A DNA stretch of 18,853 bases from positions 54,725,003 through 54,743,855 of the forward strand of contig CM060324.1 of assembly GCA_030674155.1 (NCBI GenBank), in the 5' to 3' direction. Positions 1 through 11,573 of the stretch are shown here, in pieces; the stretch's first letter is position 1, and each line of letters begins with the position of its first letter. The notes under the pieces were generated by a model. The model was not told the origin of the DNA, searched no databases, and saw only the letters and a program-made list of their open reading frames with translations. The position numbers and the translations under genes are program-made. This stretch comes from Stramonita haemastoma (Eukaryota > Mollusca > Gastropoda > Neogastropoda > Muricidae).

Positions 1-102
1 GTTTGATACTTGGTATGGTTTGCTCTTGGTAATTGGATCATTATAATTGTTCTTGTTTTAGTTGAGGCTGTCTTTTTATCTTGATGTTATCCCTGAAAGG
101 GA

Positions 103-165
103 CGGGGACTGGATGTAAAAAAGCACATGTGTGCTTATCTATTATCCTCGAATAAAAGAATTTTG
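103..165 (+). mobile_element. 3' tail of a retroelement (SINE or its partner LINE)
   Basis: The stretch from GGGGACTGGATGTAAAAAAG onward matches the 3' end of the SINE at 18561-18853 and inverted tails elsewhere in the window. It contains a perfect 6-bp stem with a 4-base loop (AAGCAC-atgt-GTGCTT, 121-136), then TATCCTCGAATAAAAGAA with an AATAAA at 151-156, then a CCTTG pentanucleotide tail. Similarity to the SINE stops just upstream of ACGGGGACTGG, so this is either a strongly 5'-truncated SINE or the 3' end of the LINE that shares this tail. Bases 1-102 are AT-rich and I recognise nothing in them; they could be LINE 3' UTR. Confidence 0.6.
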
Positions 166-195
166 CCTTGCCTTGCCTTGCCTTGCCTTGCCTTG
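163..195. repeat. (CCTTG)n pentanucleotide microsatellite
   Basis: Six to seven tandem TTGCC/CCTTG units directly follow the retroelement tail. They are probably its tail-associated simple repeat, copied or expanded at the 3' end after insertion. Confidence 0.9.
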
Positions 196-196
196 T

Positions 197-291
<95 letters not shown>

Positions 292-324
292 CTCTCTCCT
301 TTCCTTTCCTTTCCTTTCCTTTCC
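196..324. repeat. (TC)n then (CCTTT)n microsatellite
   Basis: About 100 bp of TC dinucleotide with occasional CC or TT slips (196-298) passes into five CCTTT/TTTCC units (299-324). This homopurine-homopyrimidine tract could form triplex DNA. Apparent Leu/Ser-rich or Arg/Glu-rich frames across it are translations of the repeat only. Confidence 0.95.
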
Positions 325-445
325 ATCTTCCACTTTCGCATATATGCTATCCTAGAATTATCATTGGATAGGAGTGTTTGGTTTTTATGTTCAATTGAAA
401 TTGTATTTTACTGATTAAATATAGAGATGTGATTTTTATTTCGGT

Positions 446-450
<5 letters not shown>

Positions 451-537
<87 letters not shown>
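451..537. repeat. (TG)n microsatellite
   Basis: An uninterrupted run of about 43 GT/TG units. It is followed after 60 bases by a (CA)n array on the same strand, so the two are reverse complements of each other. Bases 325-450 are AT-rich with no recognisable feature. Confidence 0.97.
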
Positions 538-538
<1 letters not shown>

Positions 539-594
539 TTTTTCCTTTTTATACCCATTGTTTGTTTGGGTTTTTTTTTTTACTTGTTTTTCCC

Positions 595-1279
<685 letters not shown>

Positions 1280-1298
1280 CCCCCCCCCCCTCTCTCTC

Positions 1299-1331
<33 letters not shown>
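1280..1331. repeat. poly-C / (TC)5 / poly-C tract
   Basis: A run of 11 C, five TC units and then about 31 C. Such homopolymers are prone to length error in assemblies. The G-rich complement could form quadruplexes. The tract ends in CACTGCAAATG with no AG, so it does not look like a polypyrimidine tract of a 3' splice site at the minisatellite boundary. Confidence 0.93.
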
Positions 1332-2330
1332 ACTGCAAATGCTGAAGATGATGGTGATGTAAATGATGGTGATGTAAATGCTGAATATGACGGTGATGTA
1401 AATGTTGAAGATGATGGTGATGTAAATGCTGAAGATGATGGTGATGTAAATGCTGAAGATGATGGTGATGTAAATGTTGAAGATGATGGTGATGTAAATG
1501 CTGAAGATGACGGCGATGTAAATGTTGAAGATGACGGCGATGTAAATGTTGAAGATGACGGCGATGCAAATGTTGAAGATGAGGGTGATGTAAATGTCGA
1601 AGATGATGGTGGTGTAAATGCTGAAAATGAGGGTGATGGTGATGTAAATGCTGATGGTGATGGTGATTTAAATGCTGAGGATGATGTTGATGGCGATGTA
1701 AATGATGAAGGTGATGGTGATGTAAATGTCGAAGATGATGTTGATTGTGATGTATATGCTGAAGATGATGGTGATGTAAATGCTGAAGGTGATGGTGATG
1801 GTGATGTAAATGCTGAAGATGATGGTGATGTAAAAGTTGAAGGTGATGGTGATGTAAATGCTGAAGATGATGCTGATGTAAATGCTGAAGATGATGGTGA
1901 TGTAAATGCTGAAGATGATGGTGATGTAAATGCTGAAGATGATGGTGATGTAAATGCTGAATATGATGGTGATGTAAATTTGAAGATGATGGTGATGTAA
2001 ATGTTGAAGATGATAGTGAATTAAATGTTGAAGATAATGGTGATGGTGATGTAAAAGTTGAAGATGATAGTGATGTAAATGCTGAAGATGATGGTGCTGG
2101 TGATATAAATGTTGAAGATGATGGTAATGTAAATGTTGAAGATGATGGTGATGTAAATGTTGAAGATGATGGTGGTGTAAATGTTGAAGATGATGGTAAT
2201 GTAAATGCTGAAGATGATGGTAATGTAAATGCTGAAGATGACGGCGATGTAAATGTTGAAGATGATGGCGATGTAAATGTCGAAGATATGGTGGTGTAAA
2301 TGCTGAAAATGATGGTGATGGTGATGTAAA
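1332..2330 (+). repeat. 24-bp GAT-rich minisatellite, acidic open frame on + strand
   Basis: The unit is GATGATGGTGAT plus GTAAATGCTGAA, with variants GTT/GTC for GCT, GAC for GAT and GGC for GGT, and six-base expansions (GGTGAT). On the + strand the unit reads E-D-D-G-D-V-N-A/V. The frame with codons starting at 1269 is stop-free from 1269 to 1997, stop at 1998, about 243 codons, of which about 26 repeat units lie in 1344-1976. All length variation there is in multiples of three. A one-base deletion at about 1980 moves the pattern to another frame, open to about 2285, where a second one-base deletion occurs. There is no ATG in frame. The unit is built from GAT/GGT triplets, so in-frame length change is also expected without selection. 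The His/Leu/Gln/Ser-rich frames on the minus strand are shadows. Confidence 0.85.
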
Positions 2331-3030
2331 TCTGAGGGGATGTTGAGGGGATGTAAATCATAAGGTGATAAAATGAGTAAAAAGTCGAAGATGATGGTGA
2401 AAATTAAGTTAAGATGATTTTATTGTGGTATAAAAGATAAAGGGGATGTGATTAAATGCTGAAGATGAAGTAAGAAAAGTTGAAGAATGTGATGGGATGT
2501 AAATGCGAAGATGATGGTGATGTAAATGCGAAGATGAGTTGATGGGGAGTAAAAGCTGAAGATGAGGTGATGTAAATGCGAAGAGATTGTGATGGGGATG
2601 TAAATGCTGAAGATGATGGTGATGTAAAGCTGAAGAGATGGTGAATTTAAAAGCGAAGGTATTGTGATGTAAATTTTGAAAATGATGGGGATGTAAATTG
2701 AAGATGATGGGATGGGGAGTAAATGCTGAAAATGATGGGGATTAAATGCTGAAAGAGGTGATGTAAACTGAAGAGATGGTGAGGTGAGTAAATCGAAGGT
2801 GAGGGGGAGAAATGCGAAGGATGGTGAGTAAATCTGAAGGGATGGTGATGTAAATGCTGAAAAATGATGTTTATGGTGAGTAAATGCTAAGAGAGGTGAG
2901 TAAATTTGGGAAAAATGGTGAGGGGATGTAAATGCTGAAAAATGATGGGATGTAAATGCCTGAAGATGAGTTGACGGTGATGTAAATGCGAAGATGATGG
3001 GGATAGTGATGTAATTGGGAAGGTGAGATT
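2331..3030 (+). repeat. Degraded continuation of the 24-bp minisatellite
   Basis: The same words persist (GATGTAAATG, GAAGATGATGG) but bases are missing throughout, for example AAATGCGAAG in place of AAATGCTGAAG, and GGGGATGTAAA and GGGGAGTAAA in place of GGTGATGTAAA. Missing T is the commonest change. No reading frame survives. This could be old decay or an uncorrected consensus; the nearby gap at 3754 favours poor assembly here. Confidence 0.7.
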
Positions 3031-3577
3031 TTAAAGATGATGAACATAAACCAATGAAAGGGGGTGCGATGGTTATGATATGTGAATACTAAATGGATGG
3101 TAAGATATGTGATCTCTAATGGTGATGATGGGTATGAGATGGAAATTACAAAAGGGTAGTGGGTCGAGGGTGTGGTTTGAAATGATAGTGGAACGGTGTC
3201 TATGAAGAAGAAGTTAAAGATGACGAGGAAACAGTGAGAAAAGACGAGGATGAGATCGGACTATAAAGAACACTGAAAAGATGACGTGACATGATAATTA
3301 TTAGGGTTTAAGAGGATATGATACCAATATAAGAGAATGATTTTGATAATGAAAAACGTAAGGATGAAAGTAAGATGGGGTGTTTAATACTTTGCAGCCC
3401 CAAATAATAATGAAAACTGATGGCAGTGATTAGTACAAGATAATATGAGGGGTTGATTTATAAAAAGAGGGGTTGAGTGTGACTTTTTATGTACTTGCAA
3501 AATTTAATTGTAGAATAATGGAAATTTTTCCCCCCGATGAGTTTACCTTCCCCCCCTGCCTCAAACATGTTTTTTTT
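3031..3577. other. Unassigned AT-rich stretch
   Basis: GAT/AAG-rich sequence fading out of the minisatellite, then AT-rich DNA with short poly-C runs (3531-3535, 3551-3556). I see no gene or recognisable repeat family. Confidence 0.5.
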
Positions 3578-3670
3578 ATAGTGGCCAAAGGCCCATGTAC
3601 AATAAAACTTTTCAGTTTCAGTGTTCTCTCCCCCCCCCCCCCCTCTCTTTCTCTCTCTTTCCTTTTCCCT
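3578..3670 (+). mobile_element. Probable retroelement 3' end with TC/poly-C tail
   Basis: TAGTGGCCAAAGGCCCATGT is followed by ACAATAAAACTTTTCAGTTT and then by poly-C and TC repeats. GGCC and GGCC are self-complementary around AAA, and AATAAA follows. A related end sits at 14729-14767 (TGGCCCAAGGCCAGATGTAC, then AGTAGAAGTCTGAAC and a TC repeat). Two copies sharing a hairpin-like GGCC pair, ATGTACA and a simple-repeat tail suggest the 3' end of a LINE-like family. The family is not identified. Confidence 0.45.
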
Positions 3671-3753
3671 TTTTATATTCCACCTATATATCCCCATCTA
3701 TCCGATGTGTTTTTTCTTGTTTAATTTTAAGTCTTCCGCGCCCCCCCCCCCCC

Positions 3754-3853
3754 NNNNNNNNNNNNNNNNNNNNNNNNNNNNNNNNNNNNNNNNNNNNNNN
3801 NNNNNNNNNNNNNNNNNNNNNNNNNNNNNNNNNNNNNNNNNNNNNNNNNNNNN
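3754..3853. other. Assembly gap (100 N)
   Basis: Exactly 100 N, a common placeholder for a gap of unknown size. It follows a poly-C run and directly precedes the first visible unit of the satellite array, so the array may extend further left than shown. Confidence 0.98.
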
Positions 3854-4050
3854 TGTGAAATGACTTTAGATGATGTTGGTGGCAGATCTGTGTATTGATC
3901 TTCCGCTGGAAGATTGATAGCATATTTTGCACCAAAACATCTTATAAACTATATGTTATATTGAGGAAAAAGTAGTGAGGAAAGACAAGTGCATAAAATA
4001 TTATGTAGGAGAATATTGGTATATGATTTTAAGTATAGTAGGTAAGAAAG

Positions 4051-4194
4051 TGTGTGTGTGTGGGGGGGGGGGGGGGATGGGCCTGTGTGTGTGTGTGAGG
4101 GGGGTGGGGAATGGGCCTCTATGTGTGTGTGTGAGGGGGGTGGGGGTGGGGAATGGGCCTGGTGTGGGGGGGGGGAGTGGGGGGGGGAATGCGC

Positions 4195-4239
<45 letters not shown>

Positions 4240-4295
4240 GTGTGTGTGTGTGTGTGTGATGAGTGTGAGGGAGGGGAGTGGGGGTGGGGAATGGG

Positions 4296-4329
<34 letters not shown>

Positions 4330-4361
4330 GTGTGTGTGTGTGTGGTGTGTGTGTGTGTGTT
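4051..4361 (+). repeat. (TG)n and G-rich minisatellite in the satellite slot
   Basis: TG repeats are mixed with a repeated G-rich word (GGGGAATGGGCCT plus TG plus GAGGGGGG), present about four times. G-runs include 15 G at 4062-4076 and G6-T-G5-T-G4-AAT-G3 at 4135-4157, a textbook quadruplex motif. It sits between GTAAGAAAG and TTTAAATAATGAGAT, the same position as the other TG expansions of the array. Confidence 0.9.
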
Positions 4362-5660
4362 TAAATAATGAGATTAAATATGAATTTCCAAAACAAGGTA
4401 GCATGTTGTATAAATCTAGTAGTGTTGGAACTTGTACCCAAGGAGGTTTAAAAAAAATTAATTGCATCAAATGTGAAAACCAAAGGAAAGCTTTTTCTGT
4501 GGTTGGCATTGATATTCTGTGAAATGACTTTAGATGATGTTGGTGGCAGATCTGTGTATTGATCTTCTGCTGGAAGATTGATGGCAGATTTTACACCTAC
4601 CCACCTTAGAAAAATGTATGTATGAAAGCGTAATTGTATTTGATTTTAAATATAGTAGTCAATAGTGTGCCTGTGTTTGTTTTTGTTTTGAAATAATGTC
4701 AAATATGAATTGACAAAAAAGTAGTATGTTGTATTATGGTGTAGAAAGTAAGGGGAGAGTTTGTTTTTTTTAAATTTTTAATCCAAATTATTTTCTTATT
4801 GTGGAAACAAAAAGAATGTTCGTGCTGTGATTTGGCATTGATATTCTGTGAAATGAGTCTAGATGATGTTGGTGGCAGGTCTGTGTATTGATCTTCTGCT
4901 GGAAGATTGATGGCAGATTTTACACCAACACATCTTCATGCTGTATGACTTATGGTGTGTTAAAGTGTCCCTGCCAGGGTTTTCTTTAATTTATTATTTT
5001 TTTAAAAATCGAGTCAAATGAAGATTGGGGATAAAATGTAGGCTGTGTAATTGTGTGGACAGTGTGTTGGGAAAGTTTTTTTTTAATTAATTTTTTTGTA
5101 ATCACATTAAATGTGAAAGGAACAATTAAGATTGTCATATGATTGCCATGTTGGTGGCAAATCTGTGTATTGATCTTCTGCTTGAAGATTGATGGCAGAT
5201 TTTACACCAACACAACTTAACAAAAATAGTATGTGAACGACTGATGGTATGTGATTTTAGGTACAGCAGTGGGTAAAGTGTGACTGTTTTGTTTTTTTTC
5301 TTTTTGGTTTTTCAGTAATGAGATAAAAAATGAATGTAAACTGGCAAGATGAATATAATAGTTTTTATGATAGTGTGAAAAGTGTGTATGATATAAAAAG
5401 TGTGTAATGAGAGGGTTTAATTTTTGTTTGTTTGTTTAGCTTTCCTAAAAAATTACACCAAGATTTTCTTTTTCAAAAAAGCCAGTGCTGTAATTTGCAT
5501 TCATATTCTGTGAAATGAATTTAAATGATGTTGGTGGCAGATCTGTGTATTGATCTTCTGTTGGAAGATTGATGGCAGATTTTACACCAAAACATATTAC
5601 AAAAAATACATGTAAGAGAATATTGGTATATAATTTAAAGTATAGTAGTTAAAAAAAAAA

Positions 5661-5662
<2 letters not shown>

Positions 5663-5729
<67 letters not shown>
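5663..5729 (+). repeat. (TG)n in satellite slot
   Basis: About 33 uninterrupted TG units directly after TAGTTAAAAAAAAAAAGG and directly before AAATAATGAGATTAAA, the slot position of the unit. Confidence 0.95.
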
Positions 5730-5732
<3 letters not shown>

Positions 5733-5992
5733 TAATGAGATTAAAAATGAATTTCCCAAAAGAAGGTAGCATGTTTCATAGTAGTGATAAAAATTTTCCC
5801 AAGGAGGTTTTTTTCTTTTTTTTTTTAATTACATGAATTGTGAAAGCCAAAAGAAAGCCGGTGCTGTAATTGACATTGATATTCTGTGAAATGACTTCAA
5901 ATGAAGTTGGTGGCAGATCTGTGTATTGATCTTCTGCTGGAAGGTTGATGGCAGATTTTTACACCAACACATTTTAGGAAAAATGTATGAGA

Positions 5993-6363
5993 AATCAATC
6001 AATCAATCAAATTTTTATTTCAGATGGTACATTGAGTAAGCATCGATTTGCTTTTTTCCATCAAGCCATCTATCTAAAGAAAAGAAGAAAAAAATTAAAA
6101 TAACCGCAAAAAAGAAAACAAAGCAACACAAAAAAACCAACAAAAATCAATGCAGAAAATCCCTAGCAAACAACAAAACCAACAAAAGAAAGAAAAGGGG
6201 AAAAAAACAAACAAAGAAAACAACAACAACAAAACATTTCACCAACATTAATCAGCTAACATGATTTCAACAGCCTCAGAATAAAATAAAATATGCTTAT
6301 AGATAACACAAGCAACAACAATAACAGCAAAAACAACAAACAACAACATCCAAAAAAAGAAAA
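5993..6363 (-). mobile_element. Retroelement 3' end inserted in a satellite unit
   Basis: About 370 bp interrupts the unit between AAATGTATGAGAAA and GAGTAATGGTGTATG, which are contiguous in other units. On the minus strand it reads T-rich DNA, then GATGGCTTGATGGAAAAAAG, a stem-loop (AAGCA-aatcga-TGCTT, 6038-6053), CATCTGAAATAAAAATTTGA with AATAAA, and a TTGA tetranucleotide tail. This is the order expected of a 5'-truncated LINE or SINE inserted in reverse. GAAA on both sides may be a very short target-site duplication, but the context is too A-rich to be sure. No coding sequence remains. Confidence 0.65.
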
Positions 6364-6676
6364 AGAGTAATGGTGTATGATTTTTAAAAAAGTGGGTCAA
6401 GTGTGAGGTTTTTGTCGTTTCTTTTTTTTTGGTAATGAGATAAAAATTAATATAAATTGAGAATAAAAATGTAATAGTTTATATCAAGTTGTGAAATTTT
6501 ACATAATGAAAGTGGAGGTTTTGTGCAATGGTTAGAATTGATATTCTGTGAAATGACTTTAGATGATGTTGGTGGTGGCAGATCTGTGTATTGATCTTCT
6601 GCCGGAAGATTGGCAGATTTTACACCAACGCATCTTACAAAAATGTATGTAAAAAAACAATTGGTCTATGATTTTA

Positions 6677-6736
6677 AGTATAGTATAGTACAGTACAGTA
6701 CAGTATAGTATAGTATAGTATAGTATAGTATAGTAG
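6677..6736 (+). repeat. (AGTAT/AGTAC)n pentanucleotide expansion
   Basis: About twelve AGTAT or AGTAC units, with the AGTAC variants clustered at 6689-6704. They expand the AGTATAGTAGT motif that each satellite unit carries once, so this is a local microsatellite born inside the unit. It is followed by (TG)n at 6746-6776 in the neighbouring slot. Confidence 0.9.
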
Positions 6737-6742
6737 TTAAGA

Positions 6743-6745
<3 letters not shown>

Positions 6746-6776
<31 letters not shown>
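6746..6776 (+). repeat. (TG)n in satellite slot
   Basis: About 15 TG units between TTAAGAAAG and TTTAATAATGAGATG. Confidence 0.93.
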
Positions 6777-6778
<2 letters not shown>

Positions 6779-7289
6779 AATAATGAGATGAAACATGAGC
6801 TGTCCCCCAAAATGTAACATGTTGTATGATAGTGTTGAAAGTGTGCCCCAAGTGGTTTTCTTTTTCTTTTTTGTATGGCATCAAATGTGAAATCAAAAGG
6901 AAAGCTTCTGCTGTGATTGTAATTAATATTCTGTGAAATGTTGTTGGTGGCAGATCTGTGTATTGGTCTTCTGCTGGAAGATTGATGGCAGATTTTACAC
7001 AAACGCAACTTATGAAACATTATATAAAAGACTAGTAGTTTATGATTTTAAATGTAGTCTTAGATGAAAACGTGGCTGTGTAGTTTGTTTTTCTTTTAAT
7101 TTTTTTGGAAATAATGAGATCAGTTGTGAAATGACAACAAAAATGAAAGAAATGTAGTATGTTGCATAATAGTGTTAAAACTGTGCCTGGAGTGCTTTCT
7201 TTCTTTCTTTTTTTTTAATCACATCAAAGTTAAAAACAAAAAGACATCCTGTGCTGTGATTGTCATTAATATTCTGTGAAATAATTTTA

Positions 7290-7362
7290 GATGATATTGG
7301 TGGCAGATCTGTGTATTGATCTTCTGCTGGAAGATTGATGGCAGATTTTACACCAACACATC
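7290..7362 (+). repeat. Representative palindromic core of the satellite unit
   Basis: A near-consensus copy. Paired segments from outside in are GGTG/CACC, ATCTG/CAGAT and ATCTTC/GAAGAT, around the loop TGCTG. Internal gaps are symmetrical (4 and 4 bases, then 7 and 6). Outside these, in most copies, GATGTTGGTG pairs with CACCAACACATC apart from one extra CA. The whole imperfect hairpin spans about 73 bp. This core looks much better conserved between copies than the rest of the unit. Copies 5153 and 12994 lack the usual left flank but keep GGTGGCA. Confidence 0.85.
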
Positions 7363-8546
7363 TTGCGAAAGATATACATGAAAGAGTAATGATACATGAT
7401 TTTATGTATAGTAGTGAATATCTTGCATGTGGCTTTTTTCCCCAAATAATGTCGACTGAAATGAGAAGAAAAATATAGCATGTTGTATAATGGTGTAGAA
7501 AGTGCACCTGGAGGGGATTTCTTTTTAATTCTTTGATTCAAATCAATAACTTTTTCTTTTAAACCAAAAGAAAGCTTGTACCCTGATTGGCATTAATATT
7601 CTGTGAAATAACTTTAGATGATGCTGGTGGCAGATCTGTGAATTGATCTTCCGCTGGAAGATTGATGGCAGATTTTACACCAACACAACTTAGAAAAGTG
7701 TATGTGAAAAGGCTACTGGTTTATGATTTTTAAGTAAAGTAGTTGGTAAAGTGTGACTTAAAAAAAAAAAGTAATGATCAAAATTGATGTAGACTGGCAA
7801 GAAAAATGTAATAGTTTGTATAATGTTGTGGAAAGTGTGTATGGAGAAGTTTGTTCTTTAAATTTTAATTGTCTTTTAATCACATAAAACATAAAAACAA
7901 AAAGAAAGCTTGTGCTGTGATTGACATTGGTACTCAAGTGATTTTATGTATTGTATTGGATAAGTGTTTTGTCTTTTAAAAATCTTTTTAAATAAAAGTG
8001 ATGAAATGTAAACAACAAAGAATTATATAGCATTCTGTGTACTGGTGGAAAAGCGAGTCGGGAGATGATTTGTTCTTTTTCTCTTTTTTTGTTTGTTGTA
8101 AATCACATGAAATATGAAAACAAAAAGTAAGTTTATGCAGAGACTGGGTTTGATATTGTAAGGATTTTGTGCATAGTCTTTGATAAAACATGGCTTTGTG
8201 GGGTTCATTTTTGTCTTTTTTTTTTTAATTATGAGATCAAATGAAAATTTAGAAGAAAAAGTAGGATGTTGTATAATAGTGTAGGAAGTGTGCCTGAGGT
8301 TTTTTTTTTTTTTTTTTATAATTTATTCTTAAATCACTTTGAATTTGAAAACAAAAATAAAGCTTGTGCTGTAATTGGTATCAATGTTCTGTGAAATGAT
8401 TTCAGATGATGATGGTGGTGGCAGATCTATGTATTAATCTTCTGCTGGAAGATTGATGGCAGATTTTACACCAACACATCTTAGGAAATATATATGTGGA
8501 AATCTACTGGAATAGGATTTTAAGCACAGTAGTTAAGAATATGTGC

Positions 8547-8568
8547 CTGTGTGTGTGTGTGTGTGTGT

Positions 8569-8600
<32 letters not shown>

Positions 8601-8801
8601 GTGTGTGTGTGTGTGTTGTGTGGTGTGTGTGTGTGTGTATGTGTGGTGTGTGTGTGTGTGTGTGTGTGTGTGTGGTATTCGTGGTGTGTGTGCGTATGTG
8701 TGTGTTGTGTGTGTGTGTTGGTGTGTGTGTGTTTTGTGTGTGTGTGTGTGTTGTGTGTGTGTGTGTGTGTGTGTGTTGTGTGTGTGTTGTGTGTGTGTGT
8801 T
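8547..8801 (+). repeat. Long imperfect (TG)n in satellite slot
   Basis: About 255 bp of TG with many TTG, GGTG and occasional ATTC interruptions. It starts from the ordinary GTGCCTGTGTG motif of the unit and ends at TTAGATAATGAGATC. The long Val/Cys-rich frame is a translation artefact. Confidence 0.95.
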
Positions 8802-9460
8802 AGATAATGAGATCAAATATGAATTCCCCTCCCCCCATCAAAAAAAGCAGCATGTTGGAAAATAGTGTTGAAAGTGTGCCCAAGAGGTTTTTCTTTATTT
8901 CACTATTTTTTTTATAATGAAAACCAAAAGAAAGATTGTGCTGTTGTTGGTATTAATATTCTGTAAAGTGACTTCAGATGATGTTGGTGGCAGATATGTG
9001 GATTGATCTTCTGCTGGAAGATTGATGGCAGATTTTTACACCAGCACATCTTAGCAGAAATGTATGTGAAAGACTACTTTTATATAATCTTAAGCATAGC
9101 AGTAGGTAAAGTGAACGCTGCTTCCTTTTTCCTTTTTTTGTAATGAGATCAAAATTAATGTAAATTGGCCATAAAAATGTAACAGTTTGTATAGTGTTGT
9201 AAACAGTATGTGAGGAAAGTGATGGGTTTTTATTTGCATTCAAAAGAAATGGATATCAAACGTGGAAACAAAAAGAAAGCTTATGCTGTGACTGGCATTG
9301 GTATCCTGTTAAATGATTTTATATGATGTTGGTGGCAGATCTGTGTATTGATCTTCGCTGGAAGATTGATGGCAGATTTTACACCAACACAACTTTCAAA
9401 GTAGTATGTGGAAGACTAATGGCATAGATCTATGATTTTAAGTATAGTAGTTAAGAAAGT

Positions 9461-9586
9461 TGTGTGTGTGTGTGTGTGTGTGCGTGTGTATGTGCATGTG
9501 TGTGTGTGTGTGTGTACATGTGTGTGTACGTGTGTGTGTATGTGTGTGGTGTGTGTTGTGTGTGTGTGTGTGTGTGTGTGTTGTTT
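9461..9586 (+). repeat. Imperfect (TG)n in satellite slot
   Basis: TG repeat with CG, CA and TA steps (for example GTGCATGTG, GTACATGTG, GTACGTGTG). It starts after TTAAGAAAGT and ends before TTTAATAAGAGAG. Confidence 0.94.
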
Positions 9587-10271
9587 GTTTAATAAGAGAG
9601 AAAATATGAATTGCCAAAAAAGGTAGCATTTTGTATGAAAGTGTTGAAAGTGTGCCCTAGGATGTTTTCCCTTTTCTGTTCTTTTTTAAATGACATGAAA
9701 TGTGAAAACACAAAGAAAGCTGGTGCTGTGATTGGCATTACTGTTCTGTGAAATGACTTTAGATGATGTTGGTGGCAGATCTGTGTGTTCATCTTCTGCT
9801 GGATGATTGATGGCAGATTTTACACCAACACATCTTATGAAAAATGTATGTGAAAGACTAATAGTATATGATTTTATGTATAGCAGTGGGTAAGTGTTAG
9901 TTTTTTTATTTTTTTTTTTTTTGTAATGATATCAAGATTAATATAAATTGAGAATAGAAATGTAATAGTTTATTGAAGTTGTGAAAATTGTGTAATGAAA
10001 AATGGGCTTTTGTGCTCTTTTTTTTTTTTTTTAAATCACATGAAATTTGAAAACAGAAAACAAAGCTTATGCAGTGGTTAAAATTATATTCTGTAAAGTG
10101 ACTTTAGGTTATGTTGGTGGCAGATCTGTGTATTGATCTTCAGCTGGAAGATTGATGGCAGATTTTAGGCCAATACATCCTTGGAAAATGTATGTGAAAG
10201 ACTATTGGTATATGATTTTAAGCATAGCAGTGGGTAAAGAGTGTTTTCTTTTTAGTTTTTCTTTTTTTTTT

Positions 10272-10304
10272 GGGGGGGGGGGGGGGGGGGGAGGGGGAGG
10301 GGAG
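10272..10304 (+). repeat. Poly-G run in satellite slot
   Basis: Twenty G, then GAGGGGGAGGGGAG, after a T-run. It lies where other units hold TG or T-rich slot sequence, and it is quadruplex-prone. Confidence 0.9.
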
Positions 10305-11506
10305 TGTTAATACAATAAAAATGATGTAAATTAGCAAAAAAATTTGAATAGTTGGTGTTTTGTTGTAGAAAATGAGTATGGTGAAGTTTTGTTTTTTAAT
10401 TTTCATTTTAAATCACATCCAATATGAAAACAAAAAATTTTTTTCCTGTGATTGCCATTGACATTCCAATGATTTTATGTATAGTATTGGATAAAACGTG
10501 ACTGTGTGTTTTTGTTTGTCTTTTTTTTTTAAATAATGAGATATGTAAACAGCAAAGAATGATACAGCATGTGGTTGTACTTGTGTAGAAAATGTGTCCT
10601 GATAGGTTTTTTCTTCTTTTTTCTTTTTTGTTTTTGTTGTAAATCACATGAAACATGGAAACAAAAAGAAAGCTTTGCTGTGATTGGCACTGATATTCTG
10701 TGAAATGAGGTGTTGGTGGCAGATCTGTGTATTGATCTTCTATTGGAAGATTGATGGTAGATTTTACATCAACACAGTTTATGAAAACTGTATGTGAAAG
10801 ACTATTAGTATGTGAGTAAAGTGTGGGGCTTTTCTTTTTTTTGGGTAATGAGAGCAAAATTTATATAAATTGAGAATAAAATGAAATAGTTATATCAAGT
10901 TGTGAAAATTTGCATAATGAAAGTGGGTGATTTGTGCTTTTTTTTTTTTTTAAATCACATGAAATTTGAAAAAAAAAACAAAGCTTATGTAGTGGTTAGA
11001 ATTATATTCTGTAAAGTGACCTTAGATGATGTTGGTTGCAGATCTGTGTATTGATCTTCTGCTGGAAGATTGATGGCAGATTTTACACAAACTCATCTTA
11101 GCATAAATGTATGTGAAACACTACTTGTATATGATTTTAAGTGTAGCAGTAGGTAAAGTGAACACTGCTTCTTTTTTCCTTTTTTTGGTAATGAGATCAA
11201 AATTAATGTAAATTGGTGAGAAAAATGTAACAGTTTGTATAGCGTTATAAACAGTATGTGAGGAAAGTGAGGGGGAGTTTTTGGCTCTCTAAAGAAATTG
11301 ATATCAAAATAATGTGAAAACAAAAAGAAAGCTTATGCTGTGACTGGCATAAATATTCTGTTAAATGACTTTAGATGATGTTGGTTGCAGATCTGTGTAT
11401 TGATCTTCTGCTGGAAGATCAATGGCAGATTTTACACCAACACATTTTATGAAAAATGTATTGAAAGAGTAATGGCATATGATTTTAAGTATAGTAGTTA
11501 AGAAAA

Positions 11507-11573
11507 TGTGTGGGGTGTGGTGGTGGTGTGGTGTGGGGTGGGGTGTGGTGTGGTGTGGTGTGCATGTGTGTTT
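11507..11573 (+). repeat. GTGG/TG-rich expansion in satellite slot
   Basis: A mixture of GTGTGG, GGTGG and GTGTG words between TTAAGAAAAT and TTTTATTTTTAAATAGAG. The next (short) unit also has TG-rich slot sequence at 11761-11819. Confidence 0.88.

Noticed and set aside
1280..1345. 3' splice site at the poly-C/TC tract
   Set aside because: The pyrimidine tract is not followed by AG at the repeat boundary, and it is C homopolymer rather than a typical tract.
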